Assembly (NCBI GenBank): GCA_033060915.1
Contig: CM065378.1
Coordinates: forward strand, 56,345,001-56,409,000
Direction: 5' to 3'
Source of the DNA: Euryodendron excelsum
Taxonomy: Eukaryota > Streptophyta > Magnoliopsida > Ericales > Pentaphylacaceae
DNA: 64,000 nt
Positions within the stretch are counted from its first letter, which is position 1, and the number at the start of each line of letters is the position of its first letter. Positions 1 to 11,124 of this stretch are shown here, in pieces. The notes below the pieces were generated by a model. It was not told the DNA's origin and made no database searches. It saw only the letters and a list, made by a program, of their open reading frames with translations. The position numbers and the translations under genes are program-made.

Positions 1-390
<390 letters not shown>

Positions 391-473
391 ACTTTTCCTG
401 ATATTGAAATCTGATTTATATGGCATATCTTCCAGCTGATCTTCATTGACATGAATTTGGCCCTTTCATGTAG

Positions 474-554
474 GTGTTTGTAGAAAGATGCAAATACTTG
501 GAGGAAAGCAAATGTGTAGGGATTTGTATCAATACATGTAAGCTTCCAACACAG
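474..554 (+). CDS. Internal exon of a D27-like (beta-carotene isomerase family) gene, partial
   Basis: The 81 bases lie between a splice acceptor (TTTCATGTAG ending at 473) and a donor (GTCAGT from 555). They encode 27 residues in phase 0, containing ERCKYLEESKCVGICINTCK followed by LPTQ. This Cys-rich block resembles the conserved core of plant D27 / DUF4033 proteins, plastid iron-binding beta-carotene isomerases of strigolactone biosynthesis and their D27-like relatives. The four cysteines and the ending CKLPTQ are the recognised signature. Exons upstream would fall in the G-run artefact. I could not find the expected next exon in the following 1.5 kb, so the gene may continue after a long intron or be a fragment. 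Family assignment is from memory of the motif, not a search. Confidence 0.6.
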
Positions 555-1935
555 GTCAGTGCTCATCAAACTTACATCTATAGAAGTACCTATGTGCAAC
601 TTTTCGTTGCAAGTGTTTTACCTGCAGTAATCATGAAACTGATAATTGACTAATGGCAATTTTGTACAGGATTTTAGGGATGTCAAGCAAACCAATGCTT
701 GTAAATTTGAAGCCATTGTGCGTTCCTGTTTTCATATGAATGTGACCCTTTAATTCTCGACAGTTTTGGGCAACTGACAGAGCAATTACAAACTTATATT
801 TAGTAAGCTCCGTTATATCTATAGATAAGTATGACCAATATAGCTTCCTTGTGCTTACAAACAGGTGATAGCAAGAGGATTGATTGATAGGAATCAGAAT
901 GGCATTCAACATAATTTTGTGTGTTAGATGTTACTTTGCTAACAAACATATATCATGAAATCATATTGTCAGAATCTCTATTGAGGATGTATAGTTAGTG
1001 AGTCCTTGACAGATCTGTTTACATATATCATTCTCTCTCTCTCTCTCTCCATGTATATATATATAGACACACACACAAGCAATGCAAGCAAGTGCAGATA
1101 TATGCATATGGTAACTTTTTAGTTATTTGCTTTCATCATAATTGAGTTCTAGTGATGGACGGCTTTTTCTTTGTTTGGACGACCACTTTTTTTTAGCAAT
1201 TGAGAACTCCGTGATTAGGAGAAAAGTGTTTCTTAGTCAGCGTTCTTTGTGCAAGAGTGCAAAGAGACAATTTACTACGTGTAGTTGCATTGACTCTGGT
1301 TATTAAGATACAGAACCTTCCTATTCCCTTTTCTGGGTTCACTTGGTAATGCATCCTAAGGGAGTTGGTGAAGTTTTGCTTAGCTGGAAATGTGGTCGTG
1401 AGAGGAAGTGTAGCAGGCAGGTATCAAGAGCAGTGCCTTCATGCCTTACATGAGTGTTCCAAAGGAATGCAATATGCGGGCTTTTGAAGGTCTGTAGATG
1501 CCAATTAAGTTAAAAGCAATTGAGGTTATGGCCCTTGGTTTTTTGGTTGTTTGGGACTTTTTGCTTTTGTTATGATTCTTGAGTAGAGTCTTTTGGAGGC
1601 TTGAATATTTTGGATTATGCTTAGTTTTTTTTTTCCTTTTTATCATATTTTTGTTTGGCTCCCAAGTGTTTATGTGTTTCTCGCTTGCTCAAGTAAAAAC
1701 TTTAGCCTGTCAATGATCTCAAGATTCTTAAGTTGTGGGTTGTAAGCATAAAATTTGTTGCAGAGTCATTTCTTTGATCATCTAGTCTTCTACAATCTAT
1801 TTTGTGTTGTAATTTGTTCTGGAGTACTGGTGGTTTCATTCAATCAGTTTCGGTTGTTTCTGTTGAATTTGGGTAATGTAGAGAAGTAAATGGAGCAGTG
1901 CTTCCTAATGTGAGGCAATCTCTGAGTTTTTCACT
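555..1935. other. Non-coding stretch, possible intron
   Basis: AT-rich sequence without a convincing coding region on either strand. It follows the D27-like exon directly and could be its downstream intron. A stretch after an AG at about 670 reads open for some 28 codons but does not match D27 convincingly. A microsatellite cluster lies at 1031-1077. Confidence 0.5.
1031..1077. repeat. Compound microsatellite (CT)n-(TA)n-(AC)n
   Basis: Three adjacent dinucleotide tracts: CT at 1031-1050, TA at 1053-1065 and AC at 1067-1077. This is an ordinary plant compound simple repeat, likely length-polymorphic. Confidence 0.9.
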
Positions 1936-2115
1936 TAACTTAAAAAAAAAAAAAATCAATATTTTCCGAGCCGTCTAGGTACTAAAATTCCGAAACGAGC
2001 TTCGAAGTCCGTCAAACTTGACACGTACGAAGGTCTAGACATGAGTGACGTGTAGGAACAAACGGCACGATCGCCAGACTCCCGGGGTGGGAGTTATGAA
2101 GTTTTTCCACTCAAC
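1936..2115 (+). repeat. Solitary unit of the ~172-bp tandem repeat
   Basis: One full copy of the unit that forms the array at 3190-4262, flanked on both sides by oligo-A after a CTTAACTT-like motif. It carries the same landmarks in the same order: CCGTCTAGGTACTA, CCGTCAAACTTGACACGTA, GAGTGACGTGTAGGAACAAA and the ACTCCC...GGGAGT stem. It is separated from the array by about 1.07 kb of unrelated DNA. Confidence 0.85.
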
Positions 2116-3189
2116 TTTAAAAAAAAAAAAAAAAAACAAACTAAGGGAATGATGACTCTGACTGTTAAACTTTGATTTTGAAGCGAACTAAGATCGTCCA
2201 TCAACATCTAAACATTGTTCTTTTATTTAAATTTTTTTATCCTTTAATGATACATTCAGCTATACCTCTATAAGGGTGTACATTATAATATTTTAGCTGT
2301 ATGTAGTTGTGAAGCTATTCTACTGACTTGTTCTCGATGTATATGTATTCTAATTTTTTAATATTTTACTCCTTCAATCTATATGCATGGATTAACTTAG
2401 TATATACATATTGAATTCAATATTTAATCTAATTATGTGTTACCCTAAGCTCTTGTATATGTTGTCAGTGAGTGGATTTTACTTAATTAGATTGGTCCTG
2501 TCTATATTATGTGATGATAGGACCAAGATTAATTAGTATGGTTGAAAAATTTTGCATCCAAAATGCTTGAAAAGTGGAATAAGGAAGTATTGGCTAAGGT
2601 AAGAAAATGGAGTAGTTCAATCTGGTTAGGGAAAGGGAGTATCCTATGTTTGCCATGGGCCACTACATGGCTGGCCAGCAGGGTCGCACCCCATGTGCTG
2701 TGTGGGCACATTCAGTTTGCCTCTAATACTTATTATCATCCATTGTTGGCCCCATGGGCATTACACCTCACTTATGATGTGTTTCGATCAAAGATATAGT
2801 GAGGAAAAAAATAATGAAACGAGGAAATAAAATTATATCATATGTTTTGATTGTTAGAAAAAGTAAAAAAAAAAAAAAAAAGACAGCATTAAAAATAAAA
2901 TAAGTAAGCATTTGATGTTGGTGCCACTAAAACATTTCCATGACTGTGGAAGCCATTTGATTTGTTTCTTTTTTTTTTTTTTTGCCCCCTACTATCTGGG
3001 TGGTTGCACATGTTCTAAAAGTTAAATGGATAGGCAATACGTAACAAAATAATTAAGGGTGGTGACTGTTGTGAGCTACAGTTAGTATTTGTATATATGA
3101 GTACGAGGATAAATACATTAGGCTTATGTTTTAACCTTTGGTAAGTTGGTTTTCTTATGCAAATAAGAAGAAAAAATGAAAGAAAAAAA
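2116..3189. other. Non-coding spacer between repeat copies
   Basis: AT-rich sequence with A and T homopolymers (2865-2881, 2968-2982). A short open frame at 2542-2799 has no recognisable domain and I do not accept it as a gene. It may be an insertion into a once continuous tandem array, but I see no clear terminal repeats. Confidence 0.5.
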
Positions 3190-4262
3190 AGAGTATTAGG
3201 TACGTAGGAAGATCTAGATACGAGTGACGTGTAGCAATACACGACATAGTCGTCGGACTCTCGAGGTGGGAGTTTTGAAGTTTTTCCACTTAACTTAAAA
3301 AAAAAAAACACTGTTTTTCGAGCCGTTTAGATACTAATATCCCAAAATGGGCTCCAAAATCCGTCAAACTTGACACGTAAGAAGGTTTAGACACGAATGA
3401 CGTGTAGGAACAAATGGCATGGTCACCGGACTCCCGGAGTGAGAGTTGTGAATTTTTTACACTTAACTTTTAAAAGAAAATAATGTTTTCCGTGCCGTTT
3501 GGTAACTAAAATCTTAAAATGGGCTCCGAAGTCCGTCAAACTTGGCACGTAGGAAGGTCTAGACACGAGTTGTGTGTAGGAACAAACAGTACAGTTGTCG
3601 GACTCTCGGGGTGAGAGTTTTGAAGTTTTTTTCACTTAACTTAAAAAAAAATATATATATATATATATTTTTTGAACCGTTTAGGTACTAACGTCCTGAA
3701 ACGGGTTTCGAAATCCGTCAAACTTGACACATAGGAAGGTTCAGACACGAGTGATGTGTAGGAACAATCGGCACGGTCACCGGACTCCCGAGGTGGGAGT
3801 TGTGAAGTTTTTACACTTAACTTAAAAAAAATATATATATATTTTCTGAACCGTTTAGGTACTAAAATCGCGAAACGGGCTCCGATATCCGTCAAAGTTG
3901 GCATGTACGAAGGTCTAGACATGAGTGATGTGTAAGAACAAATGGTATGGTCGTCAGACTCTTGGGGTGGGAGTTGTGAAGTTTTTTACTTAACTTTAAA
4001 AAAAACAATGTTTTCTGAACCGTTTAGGTACTAAAATTTCGAAACGGGCCCCAAAATCAGTCAAACTTGACACGTAAGAAGGTCTACACATGAGTGACAT
4101 GTAGGAACAAACGCCATAATTATTGAACTCTTGGGGTGAGAGTTGTGAATTTTTTACGCTTAACTTTTAAAAAAAATAATGTTTTCTGAGCCATTTCGAT
4201 ACTAAAATCCCAAAACGGGCTCCGGAGTCCGTCAAACTTGACATGTAGGAGTGATGTGTGGG
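3190..4262 (+). repeat. Tandem array of a ~172-bp unit, about six copies plus partial ends
   Basis: The landmark CCGTTTAGGTACTA or a close variant recurs near 3327, 3497, 3677, 3850, 4020 and 4192, giving a period of about 170-180 bp. Each unit also carries CCGTCAAACTTGACACGTA, GTGACGTGTAGGAACAAA, a short GC stem around GGGGT or GAGGT, and ends CACTTAACTT plus an A-run of variable length, in two units extended by (AT)n. Copies are diverged by roughly 10-20% by eye. The first unit is 5'-truncated and the last stops near 4262. The unit length is satellite-like but the copy number is small. I cannot name the family. Confidence 0.85.
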
Positions 4263-5199
4263 AACAAACTTTTTAAGAAAAACAATAGATCGATCTTTGA
4301 TTTTTATTGATCCTGCGCTAGATCATAAGAAATGCATAAGACTAGATTTGGTTGTGTTATGGTTACCTATTACTTGGAAAATTTGCATAGTGCTTTTAAA
4401 GCATTCTTTTTATTATTTCAAACAATTTTCTTATTTAGACTACTTTGCCTCATCATGATTGATAGATAGATATTGAAATGATTAGATTTTCTTGAGTTAC
4501 ATGTTGTTGTGATGAATCTAGGTGAGGTAAAATTTCATCACTTAATCTATAGACACAATAGTTTCATTTCTATTTAGTTGAATACCGAAAAGAAGAAAAA
4601 CAAAATGTTCAGTTCAAGTTCATGCTTTGATTATATTTCTTTAGTTGGAGATTCAATAGATTCACTAATTTTTCTCTGTTTTGAATGCAAACTTAGACTT
4701 AGTTTAGGATTTTTGGTAGTCCTAAACCAAACATGCAGTTCTATCATATCTCATGTCAAGTGATTTTATGTGATAAATGTTCATTGTCTTTGATATGTTC
4801 ATTATTTTATTTGATATTTATATTTTTTTTCTTTTCAGGTTATTCGCAAGGAATAGATCGATCTTTAGTGTTTATTTATCAGCATATTTTGCAATCGACT
4901 TAAAACTCTCTTTTTTTGTCTATTGATTTTGGATTTGTAATGTTATTTTGCGAGAAACTATATATAATTTTATATTTTATAAATTGTAATGGGAGATAAT
5001 GTTTGTTTTGAGACAATGTGTAAAATATGTGCTAGTTTATTTTATTAGACATATTTATAAATATTTGGATTTGAATGAATGAATTTTGTCATTAATATAA
5101 TGGTTTTTTTATTTGTATAATGTTAATTGTATATTTTATTAGGTTAAAGGAAAAAGCTACAAATTTATTCATTATTTATGGGCAGAATTTTTTTTACAA
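4263..5199. other. AT-rich non-coding stretch
   Basis: No gene recognised. The motif AATAGATCGATCTTT occurs twice (about 4281 and 4852), suggesting a diverged local duplication. The rest is low-complexity AT-rich sequence. Confidence 0.5.
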
Positions 5200-5673
5200 A
5201 GTATTAGTGACGGGTGCAAAACCGTCGCAAAAAGTATCAAATGTGGCTGGGCGGATTCTTTTTACAAGGTAATTGCGACGGGGACAAACTGTCGCAAAAA
5301 GTATCAATGTGGATGCTATGCTGTATATGGATCGTCTTTTTGCGATGGGGATTGCTGTCGCTAAAACTTTTTCCCTGATTTAAAATGATGCTATTTGCGA
5401 CAGTATTGCACCATCGCTAATAAGTTATCACCATCGGCATATCAGTGAACATAAATACTTTTACTAAGGCGACTAGTATTTGTGACGGGGGTTATGCCGT
5501 CGCAAATGGTGCCCCATGCTATCTCTTGGCCGTCGCAAAAATTATTTGCGACACCAACATTTTCGTCGTTGAAAATGTCGTTGCATCCCTGACGCTAATG
5601 ACTTCTTGCGACGGCACAAGAGCTATTTACGATGGCATGATGCCGTCGCAAATACTAGATTTTTTTAGTAGTG
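5200..5673. mobile_element. CACTA-type transposon remnant, right end
   Basis: The 3' boundary TAGTAGTG (5666-5673) reads CACTACTA on the minus strand, the CACTA superfamily terminus. The inner sequence is filled with subterminal repeats of the type TGCGACGG and CCGTCGCAA in both orientations (about 5210, 5228, 5275, 5290, 5485, 5503, 5530, 5612, 5643). Such motifs normally bind the transposase. No transposase ORF fits in this 0.5 kb and no matching left CACTA end is visible, so it is a non-autonomous or truncated copy. Confidence 0.6.
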
Positions 5674-5676
5674 ATA

Positions 5677-6185
5677 GTATAATTATGACATTTGAACAAA
5701 ATTTCTTAATTTTATTTTATCTACACTGATTTAGTAATTTTGTTAATGTATGAGGTATTGCAAGGTTTTATGAATTGCATTTTAGGTGTATTAATATGAT
5801 TAACATATGGCGAGATACAATTCTATTAGTTACTTGCAATTTTAAACTTGTTCCTAGTCTCAAGAAAAATTGAACAATTCATTTGGTAGATTATAACATA
5901 TATAACCTCTGTTTCGTAGAATGATTTTTCTCTAGTATAAGAGCAATGAATTCCAAGTTAGTGTATGCACTTGGAGTACATTGAATATGATTAATGTAAC
6001 ATTATATTGTTAGAGTTGTCAATGGTAGTTTCACTTTCTTACAACTATATACAAATTTCAAAGAATATCTATAGTTAATGATTTAAAACTTTTATTCTTG
6101 AAGGTCACCACATACTTTTAAGTGAATGGTCTTCTTTTGATGCAATTCATTATTTATGAATACTGATGAGAACCACACTAGGTTA
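5677..6185 (+). repeat. Copia-LTR-like dispersed repeat, copy A
   Basis: This stretch aligns by eye along its length with 25158-25745 (same strand) and, in part, with 35205-35400 in reverse complement. Shared blocks include TATAACATATATAACCTCTG, GTCTCAAGAAAAATTGA and ACTTACTT-flanked AT segments. The third copy lies at the 3' end of a copia element, so I infer LTR-derived sequence. The CACTA end at 5673 abuts it, suggesting the DNA transposon inserted at its edge. Confidence 0.6.
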
Positions 6186-6381
6186 GTAAAATGTTTACTA
6201 AATAAATTTTACTGATGTATAAATAAAATTTTATTTTCAAAATTTTTTTGAATTGGTTACTCAAGGTTTAGAGATGAAAATAAAATAAAATTGACATTTT
6301 TAACTTTACCAGGTTAACATTAATGGAAAACAATATTAATTAATATTACTTAATGACTAAGGGTTAATTTATTAAAATCAA

Positions 6382-8721
6382 TGTGTTTAATAGACTAGAG
6401 AGGAATGGAAAGTGTAACATTTTGTAATTGACTAAATTTCGTGACGAGTTTTTTTCATGTAATTTGGAATGTTAGGGTGTTTATTATAAGCATTTGGAAT
6501 GTTCTTAATGTCTATTCATTCGAGCTCGTGCTAAAAGAGTCTTGGATGATATATAAAGTAATTGATTTTGGACTTCGATGGACATCGATGGATCTTAATA
6601 CCTGTCGATGGAAGAAACAGTGAAATGTGTAAATCTGCTGAAGACTTCACTAGACCTCGATGGACCTCAATGCAATGAAAGAGTCAGTGTTTAGAGACTC
6701 ATGTTTCAAAACTCAACTTTTATGTTCTTGTTTTGCATTGGGGCCTTATGTTTGATGCCTTTATATATTCTATGTATAGGACTTCACTATTTAGCATCAA
6801 TCCTCAAGGATAGAAGTGAGTAACGATATGCCATGAGTAAAACCTATTACTTTCCAAATGGTTTCAAGTTCAATTACGTTTTATACATTGCTTTCCATTT
6901 ATTTCAATGCATCAATGATTACGTTCAAGTATAAATGTTATGCTTTGAATTACATACGAAATTTACTTATGATATGAATCAGAACCCATGGACTAGAACA
7001 TTTACATAAAGTAGAGATAAGATTCCTAACGTACGACTCCAACTCATGGTCTTTCGTGGCAAGACTCTAAACTAGCAACGATGGTTCTACGGTAGGGGAC
7101 ACGAAATAATGTATCACCATGTTGGGAGACATTCCTTGGCTTAAAGAGTGACCTTTACGGTAACTATAATTGAGCCTAACTCTTATGATTGGCACAAGGA
7201 GCCTATGTGTAACCTTTATGGTTGCTAATGACTAAGTGTAGCTCTTAATGACTAAACCTAGTTCTCATAATCGAGCCTTGCTCTCATAATTGGCCAGAAG
7301 CACTCTATATTGCTAATGAATTGAGCCTTGCTCTCATGATTGAGCTCTGCTCTCATGATTGGCTTAAAGCACTCTTTGTGCTAATTAACTAAGCATAACT
7401 CCTAATAACTGAGCATAGCTCTTAATGACTAAGCCTAGCTCTCATGACTGGCTTAAAAAGTCTTATGCGTCACCCTTATAGTTACTATGATGCCCAATAT
7501 CAAAAAGACCTCTTAAGTGGGGTTAAGTGAGGGATATTTTGGCCTAAAAAGCCCTATGGTGACCTTTATGGTTACTGATGTGATAACCTTTATGGTTATT
7601 GATGTGGAGCCTAGCTCTGATGTTGGCTTAAAGAGCCCTATGGTGACATTTATGGTTATTGATGTGGTGACCTTTATGGTTACTAATGCGGAGCCTACCT
7701 CTGATGTAAAGACATGACACTTTTATGTTCTAGAACGAGAAATATGATTTATTCAAATACTTCACGACAAGTTGCATATATTTTCATAAGTATTAATGTC
7801 ACGATATATCTATGATTTCTATGATATTATGATATGCCTTATAGTACCATACCATAATATACTTTTAACAAGCCACATTATGCCATACACGATTATGTTA
7901 CGATTTGCATCTCATTCCTATGATACTATGATCGAAATGATATAGTATTTCGATATGATACTTATGCTACCTACGTTTTCAAATCTATACTTTATACATT
8001 ACCAAGAATAATAATATTTGATGTGTTTAATATTATACGACAAGCTAAGTTGTAAGCTTACAAGATATGATATGTTATGCTAATGACAATGTAAGTCATA
8101 CTCTACTAGTTCATGCTACGACATGCCTGTCTCTCTTTTTCAACATTATATTTGAGAAATGATGAAATGTTTTAATATGAAAACTTATGTCACATGTGTT
8201 TTTAAGTTTACATTTATACGTTTCTAAGTTCATGCTATATATACATAAATGTACCTCTATTGTCATGTACATTATATAGAAATGTTAGTCCATGGTATTT
8301 TATGCTCATGTATCATTGTTATTCACTAAGCATTAACTTACGTTTTCTAAAAATATTTTTAGGTAACCAAACAGCGAGGCCTATTACGAGGATGTTTGGA
8401 CTGCGGCCCACGAGCCTTATAATATGTAATGCGTATAGAGGATGGACTCTAATGTTTTGTAATATTATAATGTTATAACTGCGATAGCCTTTGATAGGCC
8501 CATCTTATGACATGTTTATGTTTTGGAGATTAGGCACGACTCTGTTATGTATGACGTATGTTTTATTTTACGTTTATAAAATTTTATTTCCACGATTATG
8601 TATCTTTTAAATGACAAATGCACAGGTGTTCATCTGGTTTATGTAATGCAGCCTTGGGTAGCCAAGCTATTGACCGGTCATGTACCTTAAATCCGCATAG
8701 GCCAGGTTACGGGGCTTGACA
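6382..8721. mobile_element. Solo LTR of a Ty3/gypsy-like element
   Basis: The 2340-bp segment starts TG (TGTGTTTAAT) and ends CA (GGGGCTTGACA). It is flanked by ATCAA at 6377-6381 and 8722-8726; identity continues to eight bases by chance with the LTR start. Read on the minus strand, the end TGTCAAGCCCCGTAACC resembles a gypsy LTR start. There is no PBS, PPT or coding sequence inside, so I call a solo LTR left by LTR-LTR recombination. An alternative start at 6413 (TGTAACATT) also fits TG...CA but lacks a target duplication. Tandem repeats occupy the middle. Confidence 0.6.
7145..7715 (+). repeat. Degenerate tandem repeats inside the solo LTR
   Basis: Short modules such as GAGCCTAGCTCT, CATGATTGGCTTAAA and GTGACCTTTATGGTTACT recur many times. 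The clearest duplication is the ~90-bp unit at 7555-7712, which contains CCTATGGTGAC, two TTTATGGTTA blocks and GTGGAGCCTAGCTCTGATG. Such arrays are common in plant gypsy LTR U3 regions. Confidence 0.75.
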
Positions 8722-8726
8722 ATCAA

Positions 8727-10124
8727 TGTCATCTTTAACAGTGTCACACATGAGAATTTAAGTTATATATCTATGTGTGAGACTGCTAAAGAAGCATGGG
8801 ATATCCATAATATTACTTTTAAAAGTCTTGTAATATAATTGCTTGTAGTGCATCTGCATCTAAGAGTATAAGGACATCCACTATTGAATGTAATGAAGAG
8901 CCTAAATATTTTGTTGCATTCAATCCATCCCTTCATGAGAATTTAGATACATCTTCATATGTATCTGAGCCTGATGGTGATAAAGACCCTAGTCAGCCTC
9001 ATGAGTTGAGTCAAAGTGACTCAGATAGCGAGGGTGACCATGAGAAAGAGTATATTTATTAGACCTATGACAAATTGTATAAGGTATGTCTCAAATTGAC
9101 TAGAAAAATTAGGATTATTAAAAAGGAAAGAGACACTCTGAAATAAGAAGTTGATGAATCTGTTTCTCTCATGGAGAAATTGAAGTCTGATAGGGCCACT
9201 TTATTTGAAAAGGTCACTACACTACAAAAACAATTGCATGAATGTGTTGAGACTAATAAAGGCCTTAAGAGGAAGGTATCTACACTTGAGACTGAATTGT
9301 CAAAATTTAATGATACTTTCAAAAAGATGAATACAGGTTCTAAGAAAATGGATGAAATTTGGAACGCTCAAAGAAGCAATTTTGACATAATTGGAATTGG
9401 AAACCTAAAACAGGCTTCTTCATCTTCCCTATTGGCACACATACCTAATTTTGCAAAGAGTCAAGTGGCTAAGCATGTTAAGGCTATACACTCATGCCAC
9501 CATTGTGGAACTAAAGGGCAAATTAGGGCTCATTATCCTAATTTGAAGGTCAAGGTTATGACTTCCAAGAAGAACATCAGCACACATGCACATGTTGTGC
9601 CTAATGTTGAGACCAAGTCTAATAGGCTTGTTCTTACTTGTTATCATTGTGGTGTTAAGGGTCATATCAAGCCTCATTACCCTAGTTTGGAGACTAAGCA
9701 TGTACCTTCTCAATTCATCACTTCTCATGTGAAGTCCAAACATCCTAAGGTTATTCAATCTTCAAAGTTTAACCCTATTTGTCATCATTGTGCTGTGTTT
9801 GGTTATATTAGACCTTATTGTCTCAAAATGAAAAGGGTTCCTAGTTCTCATGCTCATTATCAACCTAGAAAAGACTATAAGAGGTTGGAAAATCATATTC
9901 GAGTCCTTACCGATCATGTGAATAGATTTGCACGAAAGCCAAGGCAAGTTCCTAAAAATCATGGCCAAAGAAGGAACAACAATGATATGGCAAAACCTAG
10001 GACTTCACCCAAACCTCATGAGTTCATTAATAAATCTACGATGAATGTTATTTGGGTGAGAAAATCTAATTTGGACTCTTTGAGATCTCCTAAGAAATTT
10101 GTAAGGGTGAGCCTTGTTGAGTAA
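8727..10124 (+). pseudogene. Ty1/copia gag pseudogene with three degenerate zinc knuckles
   Basis: Conceptual translation in plus frames gives a UBN2-type copia gag piece (about 8727-8840, with AKEAWDI-like sequence), an acidic linker, a Lys/Glu-rich coiled-coil segment (9171-9320), then three Cys/His boxes at about 9495, 9639 and 9780. The last open stretch (9171-10124) has 317 codons. Upstream it is broken by a frameshift near 8837 and by stops near 9061 and 9145. Each CX2CX4HX4C box has lost a different ligand: box 1 the His and last Cys, box 2 the last Cys, box 3 the His. No protease, integrase or RT follows. The TSD of the solo LTR abuts its start. In living elements this protein would package the RNA. 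Confidence 0.75.
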
Positions 10125-11124
10125 AGGTTGTTTGTGACATAGTCTTGGATATTTGTGCTTTATGCTTATTTTTTATTCATAGAGCTATGATCATATTGTA
10201 TGTTTATTTCTTTTGTTTTGTTTAATTTATTGGAAAACAGAAAAAAAAGTGGTAAATTTTGAAAAAGCCAAAAAGATCTTTTTTGTCTTGATTTAGTTGT
10301 GCCTGCCATTGACTTAAAACATTCCTTATGTGCTGATTGATGTAATGACATGTTTAAGATTGAATCTTATGTGTTTCATTGATTGTATTTTAATGAATTA
10401 ATAGTTTTGGTGATTATTATCATACTTGTGATTTATGTTCAATTGATACATTCCTCATGAGATCTCTTAGAATATAGAATTAGCCTTTTATAATTCTCCC
10501 ACAACATACATTAGGGTTAAAACCTCTTGAAACTTCTAATGACTAGATTAGCTATGTTCATGTGAGTTCCTCTCTTATTGGTACTATATCCTCGATGAAA
10601 AGGGCTACTAGTGAGTGTGATTGTAACTACCAATGTTATGTGACAAGAGGAGAAGACTACCTACTTGTGTGTGAAAGCCATCGTCTCTTTATACTTCAAT
10701 GTTCTCTTTATGCGTCAATGTTACCATTTTTAGAGAGATAGGGTTGGGATTTCATTGAAAATGTTGAGAATGAGAGCACTTGAATTATATGGGAGTGCAA
10801 GGGGCTGCCATAGAGCATCCACATATTTCAGGTATCAAAGAGAACTATACAATATGAGATTATATTTAGAAGAATCTCAGGTGTTAGGTAAGTCATGGTG
10901 TCAAAACGAGGAAACCAATTTCTGACTAGCATATTCTTCCAAGCATACATTGCATTTTCTAGTACAATAAAATGGTACTAACAGATTACTTCAAAAGAAA
11001 AAAAAAAAAAGGGTAAAAGTGAAGCCTTGCAACACAAGACCTATTTGGCCATATATACCAATATTGTTAAATACATTTTACATTGACAACGCATTATGCT
11101 TTATTGAAACCACACTAGAAAAGA
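10125..11124. other. Non-coding stretch after the gag remnant
   Basis: No pol domain is visible on either strand. The stretch could be the untranslated tail of a gag-only non-autonomous copia derivative, but I could not find flanking LTRs. An A-run lies at 10997-11010. Confidence 0.4.

Noticed and set aside
2542..2799. 85-codon open frame between repeat copies
   Set aside because: No domain, no splice context and no conserved pattern; length is within chance for this DNA.
3015..3922. Minus-strand repeated peptide frames in the satellite array
   Set aside because: They arise because the unit is tandemly repeated; unit lengths vary and A/AT runs break the frame.
3190..4262. CRISPR-like spacing of repeats
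   Set aside because: Units are adjacent tandem repeats of ~172 bp in a plant genome, without unique spacers of constant size or cas genes.
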